A stretch of DNA of 64,000 nucleotides from Streptomyces griseosporeus (GCF_014656055.1 NZ_BNBR01000001.1:1982117-2046116); one strand, 5' to 3'; numbered from the stretch's first letter, positions 1 through 8,257 are shown. A program made the numbers and translations. The notes: generated by a model not told the origin, from the letters alone.

Positions 1-2
1 GC

Positions 3-398
3 GACGCCAACCTGGCGACCCAGCAGCGGCTGCACTGGGAACTGCTGAGCAAGGCGATCGACAGCCCCGAACTGGCCGAGGTCCTCGACATCTTCGAGGT
101 GCCCGCCTCGCCGCAGAAGCGCCGTCAGTACCTGCTCGCCAACGCCCTCTACACGAACCTGCTCTTCTACTACCGGATCGGCAACCTCAGCCGTGAGGAC
201 TTCTACGGCCGGGTCCGCGGCCTGATGCAGAACCCCGTCGTCCGGGAGTACTGGACCGCCACCCACGGCCAGCGGGCCACCCTGCCCGAGGGCTCGGACG
301 AGGCGGACCTGGGACGCATGGTCGATGACCTGCTGCGCCAACTGGACGAGGCGGACACCGAGGAATGGTGGGTGGTCGGCGAGCCGCCGACGGAGTGA
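3..398 (+). CDS. DUF6082-like protein, 5' end outside window
   Basis: Only the C-terminal 131 residues are visible. The frame is open from base 3, so the gene starts upstream. The visible part reads as one soluble domain: QRLHWELL, a hydrophobic stretch with LYTNLLFYYRIG, then a Trp/Glu-rich end (TEEWWVV). This resembles the streptomycete DUF6082 family, whose function is unknown. The GTG at 99 is not taken as the start, because codons before it (for example HWELLSKAI) fit the same domain. Family assignment is from memory of the pattern and is moderate. Confidence 0.6.
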   Translation, partial: DANLATQQRLHWELLSKAIDSPELAEVLDIFEVPASPQKRRQYLLANALYTNLLFYYRIGNLSREDFYGRVRGLMQNPVVREYWTATHGQRATLPEGSDEADLGRMVDDLLRQLDEADTEEWWVVGEPPTE

Positions 399-659
399 CC
401 GGGCACAGACCGCACAGTCCGGGGGTGCGCTCCGCCCAGGCAGTAACCTGCCGAGAAATCACACCCTCGGGCCATAACGAACGCGTCACGGCCCGAGTTG
501 AGCGGGACGCACTGGGGTTGACTCACGCCAGATCGCGTCGAGCGACTCCACAAGAGCGACACTCACGCCGCCGGACGGCGAGTGCACCCCACAGGGCTGC
601 CTTCTCGCCCAGCAGGCCACCGTGCGCATCGACTTCAGCCGTGACCAGAGGAAGCAACA

Positions 660-899
660 GTGAGTCAGATCATCCGTCGGATCGGTGTCCCTCCCGTCGA
701 GCGGGGGAGCACAGGAGGAGGCAACTGCCCTGACATCTTCGAGCTGGCCGACGGGAACTTCGCCGTCATCGGCACGGAAGCCACCGACTCCCTCGACCCG
801 GACCTTCCCGCGGACGCGTCGCGCGCCGACTACGAGCGCATCGTGGTCATCACCCGCGAGACGCTGATCCGCGCCAAGGCCGACATCCCCGACGCGTAG
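660..899 (+). CDS. small acidic actinobacterial protein, 79 aa
   Basis: The GTG start is preceded by GAGGAAG at a suitable distance. The protein is compact and soluble, with one Cys (GNCPDIFEL) and a conserved-looking core FAVIGTEAT followed by YERIVVITRETL. It has no signal peptide or membrane segment. The pattern is typical of a small unnamed protein common in actinomycetes. I know no proven function. Two bases separate it from the membrane-protein gene downstream, which suggests co-transcription. Coding is likely because of the RBS and strong GC3 bias. Confidence 0.65.
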   Translation: MSQIIRRIGVPPVERGSTGGGNCPDIFELADGNFAVIGTEATDSLDPDLPADASRADYERIVVITRETLIRAKADIPDA

Positions 900-901
900 C
901 C

Positions 902-1138
902 ATGGACGAGGTCGTAGCCATAGCGACTGTCGTCGGGGCGGGGGCCGGCGTGATCTGCGCCGTCGTGGCCGTCGTGACCCTGGTCATGGCCATGGCCACC
1001 TGGCGCCGCCAGCGGGGACCGGAGCCGGGGACGGAGACGGGGACGGTGACGGCAAGGGAAACGGAGACGGCAAGGGAAGCGGAGTCGCTGCCACAGCAGC
1101 AGCCGCCACCCAGACGGGAGGCGGATCACCCGGGGTGA
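902..1138 (+). CDS. small single-pass membrane protein, 78 aa
   Basis: The ATG lies 2 bp after the stop of the previous small gene and has no good RBS of its own, so translational coupling is likely. Residues about 5-33 form one long hydrophobic helix (VVAIATVVGAGAGVICAVV). A charged, low-complexity tail rich in Glu, Thr and Arg follows, with repeated ETGT/ETETA units. It may be a membrane anchor or partner for the small protein upstream. I do not recognise a family, and the low-complexity tail lowers confidence. Confidence 0.45.
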   Translation: MDEVVAIATVVGAGAGVICAVVAVVTLVMAMATWRRQRGPEPGTETGTVTARETETAREAESLPQQQPPPRREADHPG

Positions 1139-1180
1139 CGAGCCCCCGTCAGGGTCCGGCACTGGCCAAGTGCCGGACCC

Positions 1181-2353
1181 TCACGCTGTCCCGAGCGCCG
1201 GAACCTTCACCGGCGGCTCCGGCCCGACGTAGCGCGCCACCGGTCGGATGATCTTCGGGTCCTCGGCCTGTTCCAGGATGTTGGCGCTCCAGCCCACCAC
1301 GCGCGCCGCCGCGAACGTCGGGGTGAACATCTCGCGGGGCAGGCCGCACAGTTCCATGACCACGCCGGCGTAGAACTCGACGTTGGTGTGCAGTTCCCGG
1401 CCGGGCTTCAGCTCGGCGAGGATCGCCTCGACCCGGCGCTCCACCTCGACGGCGAACTCCACGCGCGGGCCGCCGAAGCGCTGGGCGATCTCGCGGAGCA
1501 TGCGGGAGCGGGGGTCCTCGGTGCGGTAGATCGCGTGACCGAAGCCCATGATGCGCTCACCGGCCAGGACGCGGTCGCGGATCCAGGCGTCGATGCGGTC
1601 GGGGGTGCCGATGGCGTCCAGCGTGTCCAGGGCCCGGCTCGGCGCACCGCCGTGCAGGGGTCCGGAGAGCGCTCCGACCGCGGCGACGAGGCAGGCCGCC
1701 ACGTCGGCTCCGGTGGAGGTGACGACCCGCGCCGTGAAGGTTGATGCATTGAATCCGTGATCAATGGTTGAGATCAGGTATTGCTCGACGGCACGGGCCC
1801 GCTCCGGATCCGGTTCCGTCCCGGTCAGCATGTACAGGTAGTTCGCGGCGTACGACAGGTCCTCGCGCGGTTCCACCGGTTCGAGTCCCCGGCCCAGCCG
1901 GTGCAGCGCGGTCAGCAGCGTCGGCACCGCCGCGGCGGCCACGAGGGTGTCCTCGCGGCGCCGGCCGGCGTCGATGTCGTAGACCGGGCGGAAGCCGTGG
2001 GCGGCACCGAGCAGGGAGAGGGCGGTGCGCAGGCCGGCCAGCGGGCCGGAGCCGCCGGTCGCCGCCGCGACGGCGGGCAGGGCCGCGCGCACCTCGTCGG
2101 GCAGCCGGCGCAGCGCTGCGGTCCGGGCGGCGAAGGCGGCGCTCTGCTCGGCGTCCGGCAGCTCGCCGTGGACGAGCAGATGCCATACGTCCTCGAAGCC
2201 GCGGGTCTGGGCGAGCTCGACGGCCGAGTACTGGCGGTAGTGGTAGAAGCCCTCAAGACCGCGGACGTCGCCGATCTCGGTGTCAGTGACGACGACGCCG
2301 GCGAGACCCCGTGGTACCTCGACACGGGTGCCTACGGACCTGTTGACAGTCAT
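1181..2353 (-). CDS. citrate synthase-family enzyme (citrate or 2-methylcitrate synthase)
   Basis: 390 aa, starting at an ATG preceded by GGGAGG. An in-frame ATG further upstream would overlap the control region and lacks an RBS. Citrate synthase landmarks are clear: DHGFNAST (His199), GPLHGGAPS (His234) and the signature GFGHAIYRTEDPR (His273). The usual catalytic Asp of the NVDFY motif is Glu here (Glu326, NVEFYAG), a conservative but functionally important change. The reaction would be condensation of acetyl- or propionyl-CoA with oxaloacetate in the cytosol. It is transcribed divergently from a DNA-binding citrate synthase paralogue and probably regulated with it. Codons 195-204 are unusually AT-rich for this genome (see findings). 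Confidence 0.88.
   Translation of the reverse strand: MTVNRSVGTRVEVPRGLAGVVVTDTEIGDVRGLEGFYHYRQYSAVELAQTRGFEDVWHLLVHGELPDAEQSAAFAARTAALRRLPDEVRAALPAVAAATGGSGPLAGLRTALSLLGAAHGFRPVYDIDAGRRREDTLVAAAAVPTLLTALHRLGRGLEPVEPREDLSYAANYLYMLTGTEPDPERARAVEQYLISTIDHGFNASTFTARVVTSTGADVAACLVAAVGALSGPLHGGAPSRALDTLDAIGTPDRIDAWIRDRVLAGERIMGFGHAIYRTEDPRSRMLREIAQRFGGPRVEFAVEVERRVEAILAELKPGRELHTNVEFYAGVVMELCGLPREMFTPTFAAARVVGWSANILEQAEDPKIIRPVARYVGPEPPVKVPALGTA
1741..1771. promoter_or_regulatory. candidate intragenic operator inside the citrate synthase gene
   Basis: The stretch contains TTGATGCAT, ATTGAATC and ATCAATGG. The same words occur in the divergent promoter region at 2404-2437. The enzyme codons here (TCA, ATT, GAT, GGA, AAT, GCA, TCA) end in A or T, while the rest of the gene is almost entirely G/C-ending. 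This suggests selection on the DNA itself, but the operator role is inferred. Confidence 0.4.
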
Positions 2354-2403
2354 GTTTTCCTCCCTCAACTTGATTCGACTGTCGATGATTGACTGATTCG
2401 TTG

Positions 2404-2437
2404 TCAATATTGATTGAATCAATGCATGCATCAATGG
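2404..2437. promoter_or_regulatory. palindromic control region between divergent citrate synthase genes
   Basis: This AT-rich island has overlapping perfect palindromes: TCAATATTGA (2404-2413), ATTGATTGAATCAAT (2409-2423) and ATGCATGCAT (2422-2431), followed by ATCAATGG. TGATTCG also occurs twice upstream (2371-2377 and 2394-2400). It separates the ATG at 2353 from the GTG at 2455 and probably holds both promoters. The excisionase/MerR-like domain of the rightward gene is the obvious candidate ligand. Confidence 0.6.
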
Positions 2438-2454
2438 TCCGAGAGGCGGCTACC

Positions 2455-3720
2455 GTGACCCCCATGCGCGATCAAGAACCCGGCCACGGCCACCCGGGAC
2501 GACGGCTGACCACCAAGGAGGCCGCCGAGGTGCTCGGCGTGAAGCCGGAGACCGTGTACGCCTACGTCAGCCGGGGCCAGCTGAGCAGCCGGCGTACGCC
2601 CGGCGGCCGCGGCAGCACCTTCGACGCCGAGGAGGTCGAGGCGCTGGCCCGGCGCAACAGGCGCGAGACGCCCGGGACTTCGGGCTCCGGCACCGAACTC
2701 GCGGTGCGCACCCGCATCACGCTGATCGAGCAGGACCGGTACTACTTCCGCGGCGTCGACGCGACCGAGCTGGCCGCGCACCACTCCTACGAGGAGATCG
2801 CCGAGTGGCTGTGGACCGAGCAGCCGCGCCCGGGTGCCTCCTTCACCGCGCCGGAGACCTCGGTCGCCGTCGCCCGCCGCGCGGTGCGGGCGCTGCCCGA
2901 GCACACCGGCCCCACCGACCGGCTGCGGGTCGCCGCGATCGCCGCCGCGGCGGCCGACCCACTGCGGTTCGACCTCTCCGAGGAGGCCGTGCTCGGCACC
3001 GCGCGCGTCCTCATCCCGACGCTGGTCACCGCCCTGCCGACGGCCTATCCGACACACCGCGACGAGGGCCCGCTGGCGCAGCGGCTGTGGGGCCGGCTGA
3101 GCGTGCGCGAGCCGGACGAGGCCTCCCTGCGGGTCCTGGACACGGCCCTGGGCCTGCTCGCCGACCACGACCTGGCCGCCTCCACCCTCGCCGTGCGGGT
3201 CGCCGCGTCGGCCCGCGCCCACGCCTACGCGGCCGTCTCGGCCGGTCTCGGGGTGATCGAGGGCCCGCTGCACGGCGCGGCCAGCGGACTGGCCCACCGC
3301 ATGCTGCTGGACGTGCTCGACGAGGGCTCGGCGGCGCCCGTGATCGCGGAGGAGCTGCGGGCCGGCCGCCGCGTCCCGGGTCTTGGCCACCGGCTCTACC
3401 CGGGCGAGGACCCACGCGCGCGTGCCCTCTTCGCGCTGCTGGAGCAGATCCCGCGCGCCGAGCCCGCCCTGCTCGCCGCCCGCGACATCGTGGCCACCAC
3501 CGCCCGCCACACACCGCTGCACGCCAACGTCGACCTGGCCCTCGCCGTTTTCACCGTCTCCAGCGGCATGCCCGCCACGGCCGGCGAGACGATCTTCGCG
3601 GTGGCGCGCACGGCGGGCTGGATCGCACACGCCCTGGAGGAGTACGGCGAACGCCCGCTGCGCATGCGCCCGAGCGGCCACTACGTCGGTCCGAGGCCGC
3701 CGCGAGCGCTCCCGGAGTAG
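2455..3720 (+). CDS. helix-turn-helix/citrate synthase fusion protein
   Basis: 421 aa. I chose the GTG at 2455, 8 nt after GAGAGG. An ATG at 2464 is possible, and earlier starts would run through the palindromic control region. Residues about 18-68 form an excisionase/MerR-like helix-turn-helix (LTTKEAAEVLGVKPETVYAYV). The rest is a citrate synthase fold, with His238 (DHDLAAST), His273 (GPLHGAAS), His312 (PGLGHRLYPGEDPR) and Asp360 (NVDLAL). The second signature departs from the enzyme consensus. It could be an active enzyme that binds DNA or a metabolite-sensing repressor built from one. Its position facing the canonical paralogue favours regulation of that gene. Confidence 0.82.
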   Translation: MTPMRDQEPGHGHPGRRLTTKEAAEVLGVKPETVYAYVSRGQLSSRRTPGGRGSTFDAEEVEALARRNRRETPGTSGSGTELAVRTRITLIEQDRYYFRGVDATELAAHHSYEEIAEWLWTEQPRPGASFTAPETSVAVARRAVRALPEHTGPTDRLRVAAIAAAAADPLRFDLSEEAVLGTARVLIPTLVTALPTAYPTHRDEGPLAQRLWGRLSVREPDEASLRVLDTALGLLADHDLAASTLAVRVAASARAHAYAAVSAGLGVIEGPLHGAASGLAHRMLLDVLDEGSAAPVIAEELRAGRRVPGLGHRLYPGEDPRARALFALLEQIPRAEPALLAARDIVATTARHTPLHANVDLALAVFTVSSGMPATAGETIFAVARTAGWIAHALEEYGERPLRMRPSGHYVGPRPPRALPE

Positions 3721-3779
3721 GGCGGAGGGCGCCGCCGGGAGCGGGACACGGAGGCGGCCGGAAGTCGCTCCGCGCCAAG

Positions 3780-3798
3780 TCAGGTTAGGCTCACCTGT
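3780..3798 (+). promoter_or_regulatory. iron box (DmdR/IdeR-type operator) abutting a start codon
   Basis: TCAGGTTAGGCTCACCTGT matches 15 of 19 positions of the DtxR-family iron box as I recall it (TTAGGTTAGGCTAACCTAA). It contains TAGGCT at 3786-3791, a plausible -10 element 7 nt before the GTG at 3799. Transcription may therefore begin at the start codon, giving a leaderless mRNA that is shut off directly by iron-loaded DmdR. Confidence 0.75.
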
Positions 3799-4743
3799 GT
3801 GAGTACGTGCACGACCGTCTCGCGGGCCCTCGACGAGCCCGTTTCCGGGACCGCCGCCACCGCGAGAACCTGGCTGCTGCTGGAGCAGCCGGGCCCCTGG
3901 GGCGCCAGAGCGCTCACTTCGAGCCATCTGGACCCCGCGCTGGGTCGTGCCCTGGAGAAGGCCGCCAAGGGCACGGGCGTGCGCATCGCGCTGATCCGCC
4001 GGCCCGGCCGGCACGCCGACGTCGGCGACCCGCCGCCCGTGCGCCGGGTGTACGCGGCGCACACCACCCCGGGGAACGCCTGGCTGCGCACCGCGGTCAC
4101 CGACGACCCCCGGCAGTTGCTCGACCTGGACTTCGGCGCGCTCGGCCGCGGCGACCACCGGGGCTTCGACGCCGTACTGGACGGCGGTGCGCACACCGGC
4201 GCCCCGCTCGCGCTGGTGTGCACCAACGGCAAGCGCGACCGCTGCTGCGCCCTGCTGGGCCGCCCTCTCGCCGCCGAGCTGGCCGCGTCAGGGGTGGAGG
4301 GCGTCTGGGAGGTCACCCATCTGGGTGGTCATCGCTTCTCGCCGACGGTGCTCGTGCTGCCGTACGGCTACGCCTACGGCCGCGCCGAGGCGCACACCGT
4401 CCAGGAGGCCCTGCGTGGCGTCCGGGAAGGCCGGATCGTCGTCGAGGGGTGCCGCGGCAGCTCGGCGTGGGAGCGGCCGGGCCAGGCAGCGGAACTCGCG
4501 GTGCGCGGGGCGGTGGGCGAGTACGCCGCGGACGCGTTGAGCGTCGTCCGCACCGACGGCTCGGCGCCACGCTGGGAGGTCGTCGTCGCGCACGCCGACG
4601 GGCGGCACTGGCGGGTGGTCGTGGCGCAGGGTGACGCGCTGCCGCCGCGGCCGGAGAGCTGCGGAAGCTCGGTGCTGGGATCGCCCGCGACGATGGACGT
4701 CGTGTCCGTGCGGGAACTGTCGGCGACGGCACTGGCGAGCTGA
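3799..4743 (+). CDS. sucrase/ferredoxin-like family protein, iron-regulated
   Basis: 314 aa, GTG start directly after an iron box. The C-terminal half is a thioredoxin-like ferredoxin fold: VCTNGKRDRCC (Cys141, Cys149, Cys150) and THLGGHRFSP (His174, His178). These are the residues expected to hold the [2Fe-2S] cluster. The family is named after a yeast gene. In actinomycetes such proteins have been proposed as electron carriers or ferric-siderophore reductases. Iron-box control supports an iron-acquisition role here, but the substrate cannot be read from sequence. There is no signal peptide or membrane helix. Confidence 0.8.
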   Translation: MSTCTTVSRALDEPVSGTAATARTWLLLEQPGPWGARALTSSHLDPALGRALEKAAKGTGVRIALIRRPGRHADVGDPPPVRRVYAAHTTPGNAWLRTAVTDDPRQLLDLDFGALGRGDHRGFDAVLDGGAHTGAPLALVCTNGKRDRCCALLGRPLAAELAASGVEGVWEVTHLGGHRFSPTVLVLPYGYAYGRAEAHTVQEALRGVREGRIVVEGCRGSSAWERPGQAAELAVRGAVGEYAADALSVVRTDGSAPRWEVVVAHADGRHWRVVVAQGDALPPRPESCGSSVLGSPATMDVVSVRELSATALAS

Positions 4744-4814
4744 CTCCCTCGGGGCCCCGTACGAGATCCGGGCCACACCCCCTACGGCGGGGCGCGCACC
4801 CCCACGTACCGTTC

Positions 4815-6491
4815 ATGGGTATGAGCCCCACCTCCCCCGCACGCCGTCTGCGCCTCGGGCTGCCCCGACGCGTGTTCTCCCAGGTGCTGCTGATGCAGGT
4901 GGCGATCGCGGCAGGGGTCGCCGTGCTCGCGACCGGGCTGTTCCTGGCACCCCTCAGCCACCAGCTGGACGACCAGGCGATGCACCGGGCGCTGGCCATC
5001 GCGCAGACCACCGCGGAGCAGCCGCAGATCGCGGCGGACCTCCAGCACACCGCGCCGCGCCCGGACGGGCCGGTGCAGCGGGAGGCGGAGCGGATCCGGC
5101 TCGCCACCGGCGCCGAGTACGTCGTGATCATGAACCACAAGGGCACGCGCTGGTCGCACACCGACCCGGCGCAGATCGGCCGTCATGTCTCGACCGATCC
5201 CCAGCAGGCGCTGGCCGGCGAAGAGGTCATGGAGATCGACGAGGGCACGCTCGGCCGCTCGGCACGGGGCAAGGTGCCGCTGCGGGACGCGCAAGGGCAC
5301 ATCATCGGGGCGGTGTCGGTGGGCATCGCCTACGACAGTGTCCGCGCCCGTCTGATCAGCGCGATACCGGGGCTGCTCGCCTATGCCGGCGGCGCGCTGG
5401 CGGTGGGTGCGCTGGCCGCCTGGCTGATCTCCCGGCGGGTCCAGCGGCAGACGCGTGACCTGGCCTTCTCCGATATCTCGGCGCTGCTCGCGGAGCGCGA
5501 GGCGATGCTGCACGGCATCCGCGAGGGCGTCGTCGCCTTGGACCGCGCGGGCCGCGTCCGGCTGCTGAACGACGAGGCGCAGCGCCTTCTCGGCATCGGC
5601 GAGGAGGCCGTCGGCCGCTCCCCCGACGAGGCGCTGGGCGAGGGCCGTACGGCCGATGTGCTGGCCGGCCGGGTCACCGGCACCGACCTGCTCACCGTAC
5701 GCGGGCACCGGGTGCTGGTCGCCAACCGGATGCCCACCGAGGACGGCGGCGCGGTGGCCACGCTGCGCGACCGGACCGAGCTGGAGCAGCTCGGGCGGGA
5801 GCTGGACTCCACGCGCGGGCTGATCGACGCGCTGCGCGCCCAGGACCACGAGCACGCCAACCGGATGCACACGCTGCTCGGGCTGCTGGAGCTGGAGATG
5901 TACGACGACGCCGTGGAGTTCGTCGGGGAGGTGGTCGGCGACCACCGGGCCACCGCGGAGCAGGTCACCGAGAAGATCGAGGATCCGCTGCTCGCCGCGC
6001 TGCTGGTCGGCAAGGCGACGGTCGCCGCCGAGCGCGGGGTGGCCCTGTGGGTCTCCGACCGCACCCGGCTGCCGGACCGCCTGGTCGATCCGCGCGGGCT
6101 GGTCACCGTCGTCGGCAACCTGGTCGACAACGCGCTCGACGCCGTCGCGGGGACGCCGCACGCGCGCGTGGAGGTCGAGTTGCGCGCCGAGGGGCGTACG
6201 GCCGTACTGACCGTGCGCGACACCGGGCCCGGGATCCCGCCGGCGCAGCGGGAGCTGGTGTTCACCGAGGGCTGGTCCACGAAGAAGCCGCCGGCCCACG
6301 GCAAGCGGGGCATCGGTCTGTCGCTGGTGCGGCGGCTGGCCGAACGGCACGGCGGCAGCGCCACTGTGGGCGAGGCGGAGGGCGGGGGCGCCCAGTTCAC
6401 CGTCGTTCTGCCCGAGGCGCTGGCCGAGCCCGAGCCGGCGCCCGCCCTGACCCTGTCCGCGACGGCCGCAGCCGAGGAGGAAACCCGATGA
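4815..6491 (+). CDS. CitA/DcuS-type sensor histidine kinase
   Basis: 558 aa. Residues 20-45 are a membrane helix. Residues about 46-180 are the extracytoplasmic ligand-binding domain expected for di- or tricarboxylates. A second helix lies at about 184-206. A PAS-like domain (about 220-320) follows, then the kinase region with phospho-acceptor motif RAQDHEHANRMH (His345) and a HATPase domain (NLVDNALDAV, DTGPGIPP, GKRGIGLSL). No RBS precedes the ATG at 4815 or the one 6 nt later, so a leaderless or weakly translated start is possible. The stop overlaps the start of the response regulator by 4 bp. The proximity of citrate synthase genes makes citrate or C4-dicarboxylate plausible ligands, by inference. 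Confidence 0.88.
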   Translation: MGMSPTSPARRLRLGLPRRVFSQVLLMQVAIAAGVAVLATGLFLAPLSHQLDDQAMHRALAIAQTTAEQPQIAADLQHTAPRPDGPVQREAERIRLATGAEYVVIMNHKGTRWSHTDPAQIGRHVSTDPQQALAGEEVMEIDEGTLGRSARGKVPLRDAQGHIIGAVSVGIAYDSVRARLISAIPGLLAYAGGALAVGALAAWLISRRVQRQTRDLAFSDISALLAEREAMLHGIREGVVALDRAGRVRLLNDEAQRLLGIGEEAVGRSPDEALGEGRTADVLAGRVTGTDLLTVRGHRVLVANRMPTEDGGAVATLRDRTELEQLGRELDSTRGLIDALRAQDHEHANRMHTLLGLLELEMYDDAVEFVGEVVGDHRATAEQVTEKIEDPLLAALLVGKATVAAERGVALWVSDRTRLPDRLVDPRGLVTVVGNLVDNALDAVAGTPHARVEVELRAEGRTAVLTVRDTGPGIPPAQRELVFTEGWSTKKPPAHGKRGIGLSLVRRLAERHGGSATVGEAEGGGAQFTVVLPEALAEPEPAPALTLSATAAAEEETR

Positions 6492-7168
6492 TCGAGGTCC
6501 TGGTCGTGGACGACGACACCAGGGTGGCGCAGGTCAACGCCGCGTACGTGGAGAAGGTGCCGGGCTTCCACGTCGCCGGGGAGGCGCACAGCGCGGCCGA
6601 GGCGCTGCGGCAGATGGAGCTGCTGCCGCATCTGGACCTGGTGCTGCTGGACCACTATCTGCCGGACGAGACGGGTCTTGAGGTCGTCTCCGAGATGCGC
6701 CGCCGCGGCCACCAGACGGACGTGATCATGGTGACGGCGGCGCGGGACGTCTCGACGGTGCAGGCGGCGATGCGGCAGGGCGCGCTGCAGTACCTGGTGA
6801 AGCCGTTCGCGTTCGCCGGGCTGCGCGCGAAGCTGGAGGCGTACGCGGAGCTGCGGCGCACGCTGGACGGCGGCGGCGAGGCCGAACAGGCCGATGTGGA
6901 CCGCATCTTCGGCGCGCTGTCCGCGCCGTCGGAGCCCGGGCTGCCCAAAGGGCACTCCCCCACCACCGCCGAACTCGTCCGCCAGGCGCTGATGAACGCC
7001 GAGGGCCCGCTGTCCGCGCAGGAGATCGCCGAGCGGACGGGGGTGAGCCGGCAGACCGCGCAGCGGTATCTGAAGCTGCTGGAGCGCACGGGCCGGGCCC
7101 GGCTGACCCTGAAGTACGGCGACGCGGGCCGCCCGGAACACCGTTACGTGTGGGCGACCCGCGCCTGA
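6488..7168 (+). CDS. CitB/DcuR-type response regulator
   Basis: 226 aa, ATG after GAGGAGGAAA and overlapping the kinase stop (ATGA). The receiver domain has the acidic pocket VVDDD at 6-10, phospho-acceptor Asp55 (LVLLDHYLPD) and the conserved Lys in YLVKPF. A linker leads to a C-terminal winged-helix DNA-binding domain (LSAQEIAERTGVSRQTAQRYL). It is the cognate regulator of the kinase upstream. It is closely similar along its full length to the orphan regulator at 10135-10827, indicating duplication. Targets are unknown. The importer operon lies next to it in the opposite direction. Confidence 0.92.
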   Translation: MIEVLVVDDDTRVAQVNAAYVEKVPGFHVAGEAHSAAEALRQMELLPHLDLVLLDHYLPDETGLEVVSEMRRRGHQTDVIMVTAARDVSTVQAAMRQGALQYLVKPFAFAGLRAKLEAYAELRRTLDGGGEAEQADVDRIFGALSAPSEPGLPKGHSPTTAELVRQALMNAEGPLSAQEIAERTGVSRQTAQRYLKLLERTGRARLTLKYGDAGRPEHRYVWATRA

Positions 7169-7195
7169 GCGGGGGCGGGGGCGGGGCTGGGTTGA

Positions 7196-8257
7196 TCAGC
7201 CCGTGGCCTTCTTGACGAACTCGGTCGTGTAGGTCTTGCTCAGGTCGACGTCGGCGTTCTTGATGTTGGGGTTGAACGCCTTGAGCACCTTCTCAACGGT
7301 TTCCGGGCCGTTCGCGGGCATCACGCCGTCCTTGGTGAACATCGGCAGGGTGCTCTGGATGGCCGCCGCGTAGAGGGTCTTGTCGCCCTGGGAGTAGTCG
7401 GCGGGCATCTTGTCGGCGATCTCCGCGGCGCTGTGGGTGGACATCCACTTGAGCGTCTTGACGAATGCATTGGCCAGCTTCTGGACGGTGTCCTTGTGGT
7501 TGTTCACCCAGTCCGTCTGCATGTACAGACTTGACGAGGGGTACGGCCCGCCCAGTGCCGCGTCCGAGCCCTCGGGGGTGCGCATGTCGATCAGGACGCG
7601 GCCGGCGTTCTTGGCGAGGATCGTGGCCACGGTGGGGTCGGTCGTCATGCCGGCGTCGATGGAGCCCCGCTCCAGAGCGGAGATGAAGGTCGGTCCGGCG
7701 CCGACGGCGACCGGGGTGATGTCACTGGTCCGCACGCCGTTCTTGACCGCGAGGTACTCGGTGAGGAAGTTGGTGGAGGAGCCAAGGCCGGTGACGCCGA
7801 GCTTCTTGCCCTTGAAGTCCTTGGGCGACTTGATCTCGTCGGCGGCCTTGTTGGAGACGATCTCGACCTCGCCGGGCGCGTGCGAGAACTGCACGACGGA
7901 CTCGACGGCCTTGCCCTTCACCTGGAGGTCGAGCGTGTGGTCGTAGAACCCGACGGCCCCCTGGACCTGCCCGGAGACCAGGGCGGTCTCCGCCTGGACG
8001 CCGGCGGGTTCGCTGAGCAGCTCCACGTCCAGGCCCTCGGCGTCGAAGTAGCCGAGCCGCTGGGTGAGCATCGCCGGCAGGTAGATGACCTTGTCGAGGC
8101 CACCGACCATGATCTTGACCTTGGTGCCCTTGCCGTCGCCCTTGGCGGCGGAGCCGGCCGACGCGGTGGTGGAGGCGTCGTCGGCGCAGGCGGTGAGCGA
8201 GGACAGGGCGAGGAGGCCGGAGGCGGCGAGAGCGGCGTATCTGGCGGACTTGCGCAT
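7196..8257 (-). CDS. ABC importer substrate-binding lipoprotein (NMT1/SsuA-like)
   Basis: 353 aa, with a short basic N-terminus, hydrophobic segment and lipobox LTAC (Cys24), so an exported, lipid-anchored protein. The mature part follows the NMT1/THI5-like fold used by nitrate, sulfonate, taurine and pyrimidine-precursor importers: YLPAMLTQRLGYFDAEGLDVE, then VGFYDHTLDL and VTGLGSSTNFLTEYL. It is the last gene of a three-gene operon, ATPase then permease then this gene, 42 bp after the permease. The ligand cannot be assigned from sequence. The adjacent CitB-type regulators make a carboxylate-containing or heterocyclic ligand possible, but this is guesswork. Confidence 0.88.
   Translation of the reverse strand: MRKSARYAALAASGLLALSSLTACADDASTTASAGSAAKGDGKGTKVKIMVGGLDKVIYLPAMLTQRLGYFDAEGLDVELLSEPAGVQAETALVSGQVQGAVGFYDHTLDLQVKGKAVESVVQFSHAPGEVEIVSNKAADEIKSPKDFKGKKLGVTGLGSSTNFLTEYLAVKNGVRTSDITPVAVGAGPTFISALERGSIDAGMTTDPTVATILAKNAGRVLIDMRTPEGSDAALGGPYPSSSLYMQTDWVNNHKDTVQKLANAFVKTLKWMSTHSAAEIADKMPADYSQGDKTLYAAAIQSTLPMFTKDGVMPANGPETVEKVLKAFNPNIKNADVDLSKTYTTEFVKKATG

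Noticed and set aside
4782..6350. Long open frame on the strand opposite the CitA-type kinase
   Set aside because: It is Arg/Gln/His-rich with no RBS or domain; such antisense frames are a by-product of high GC.
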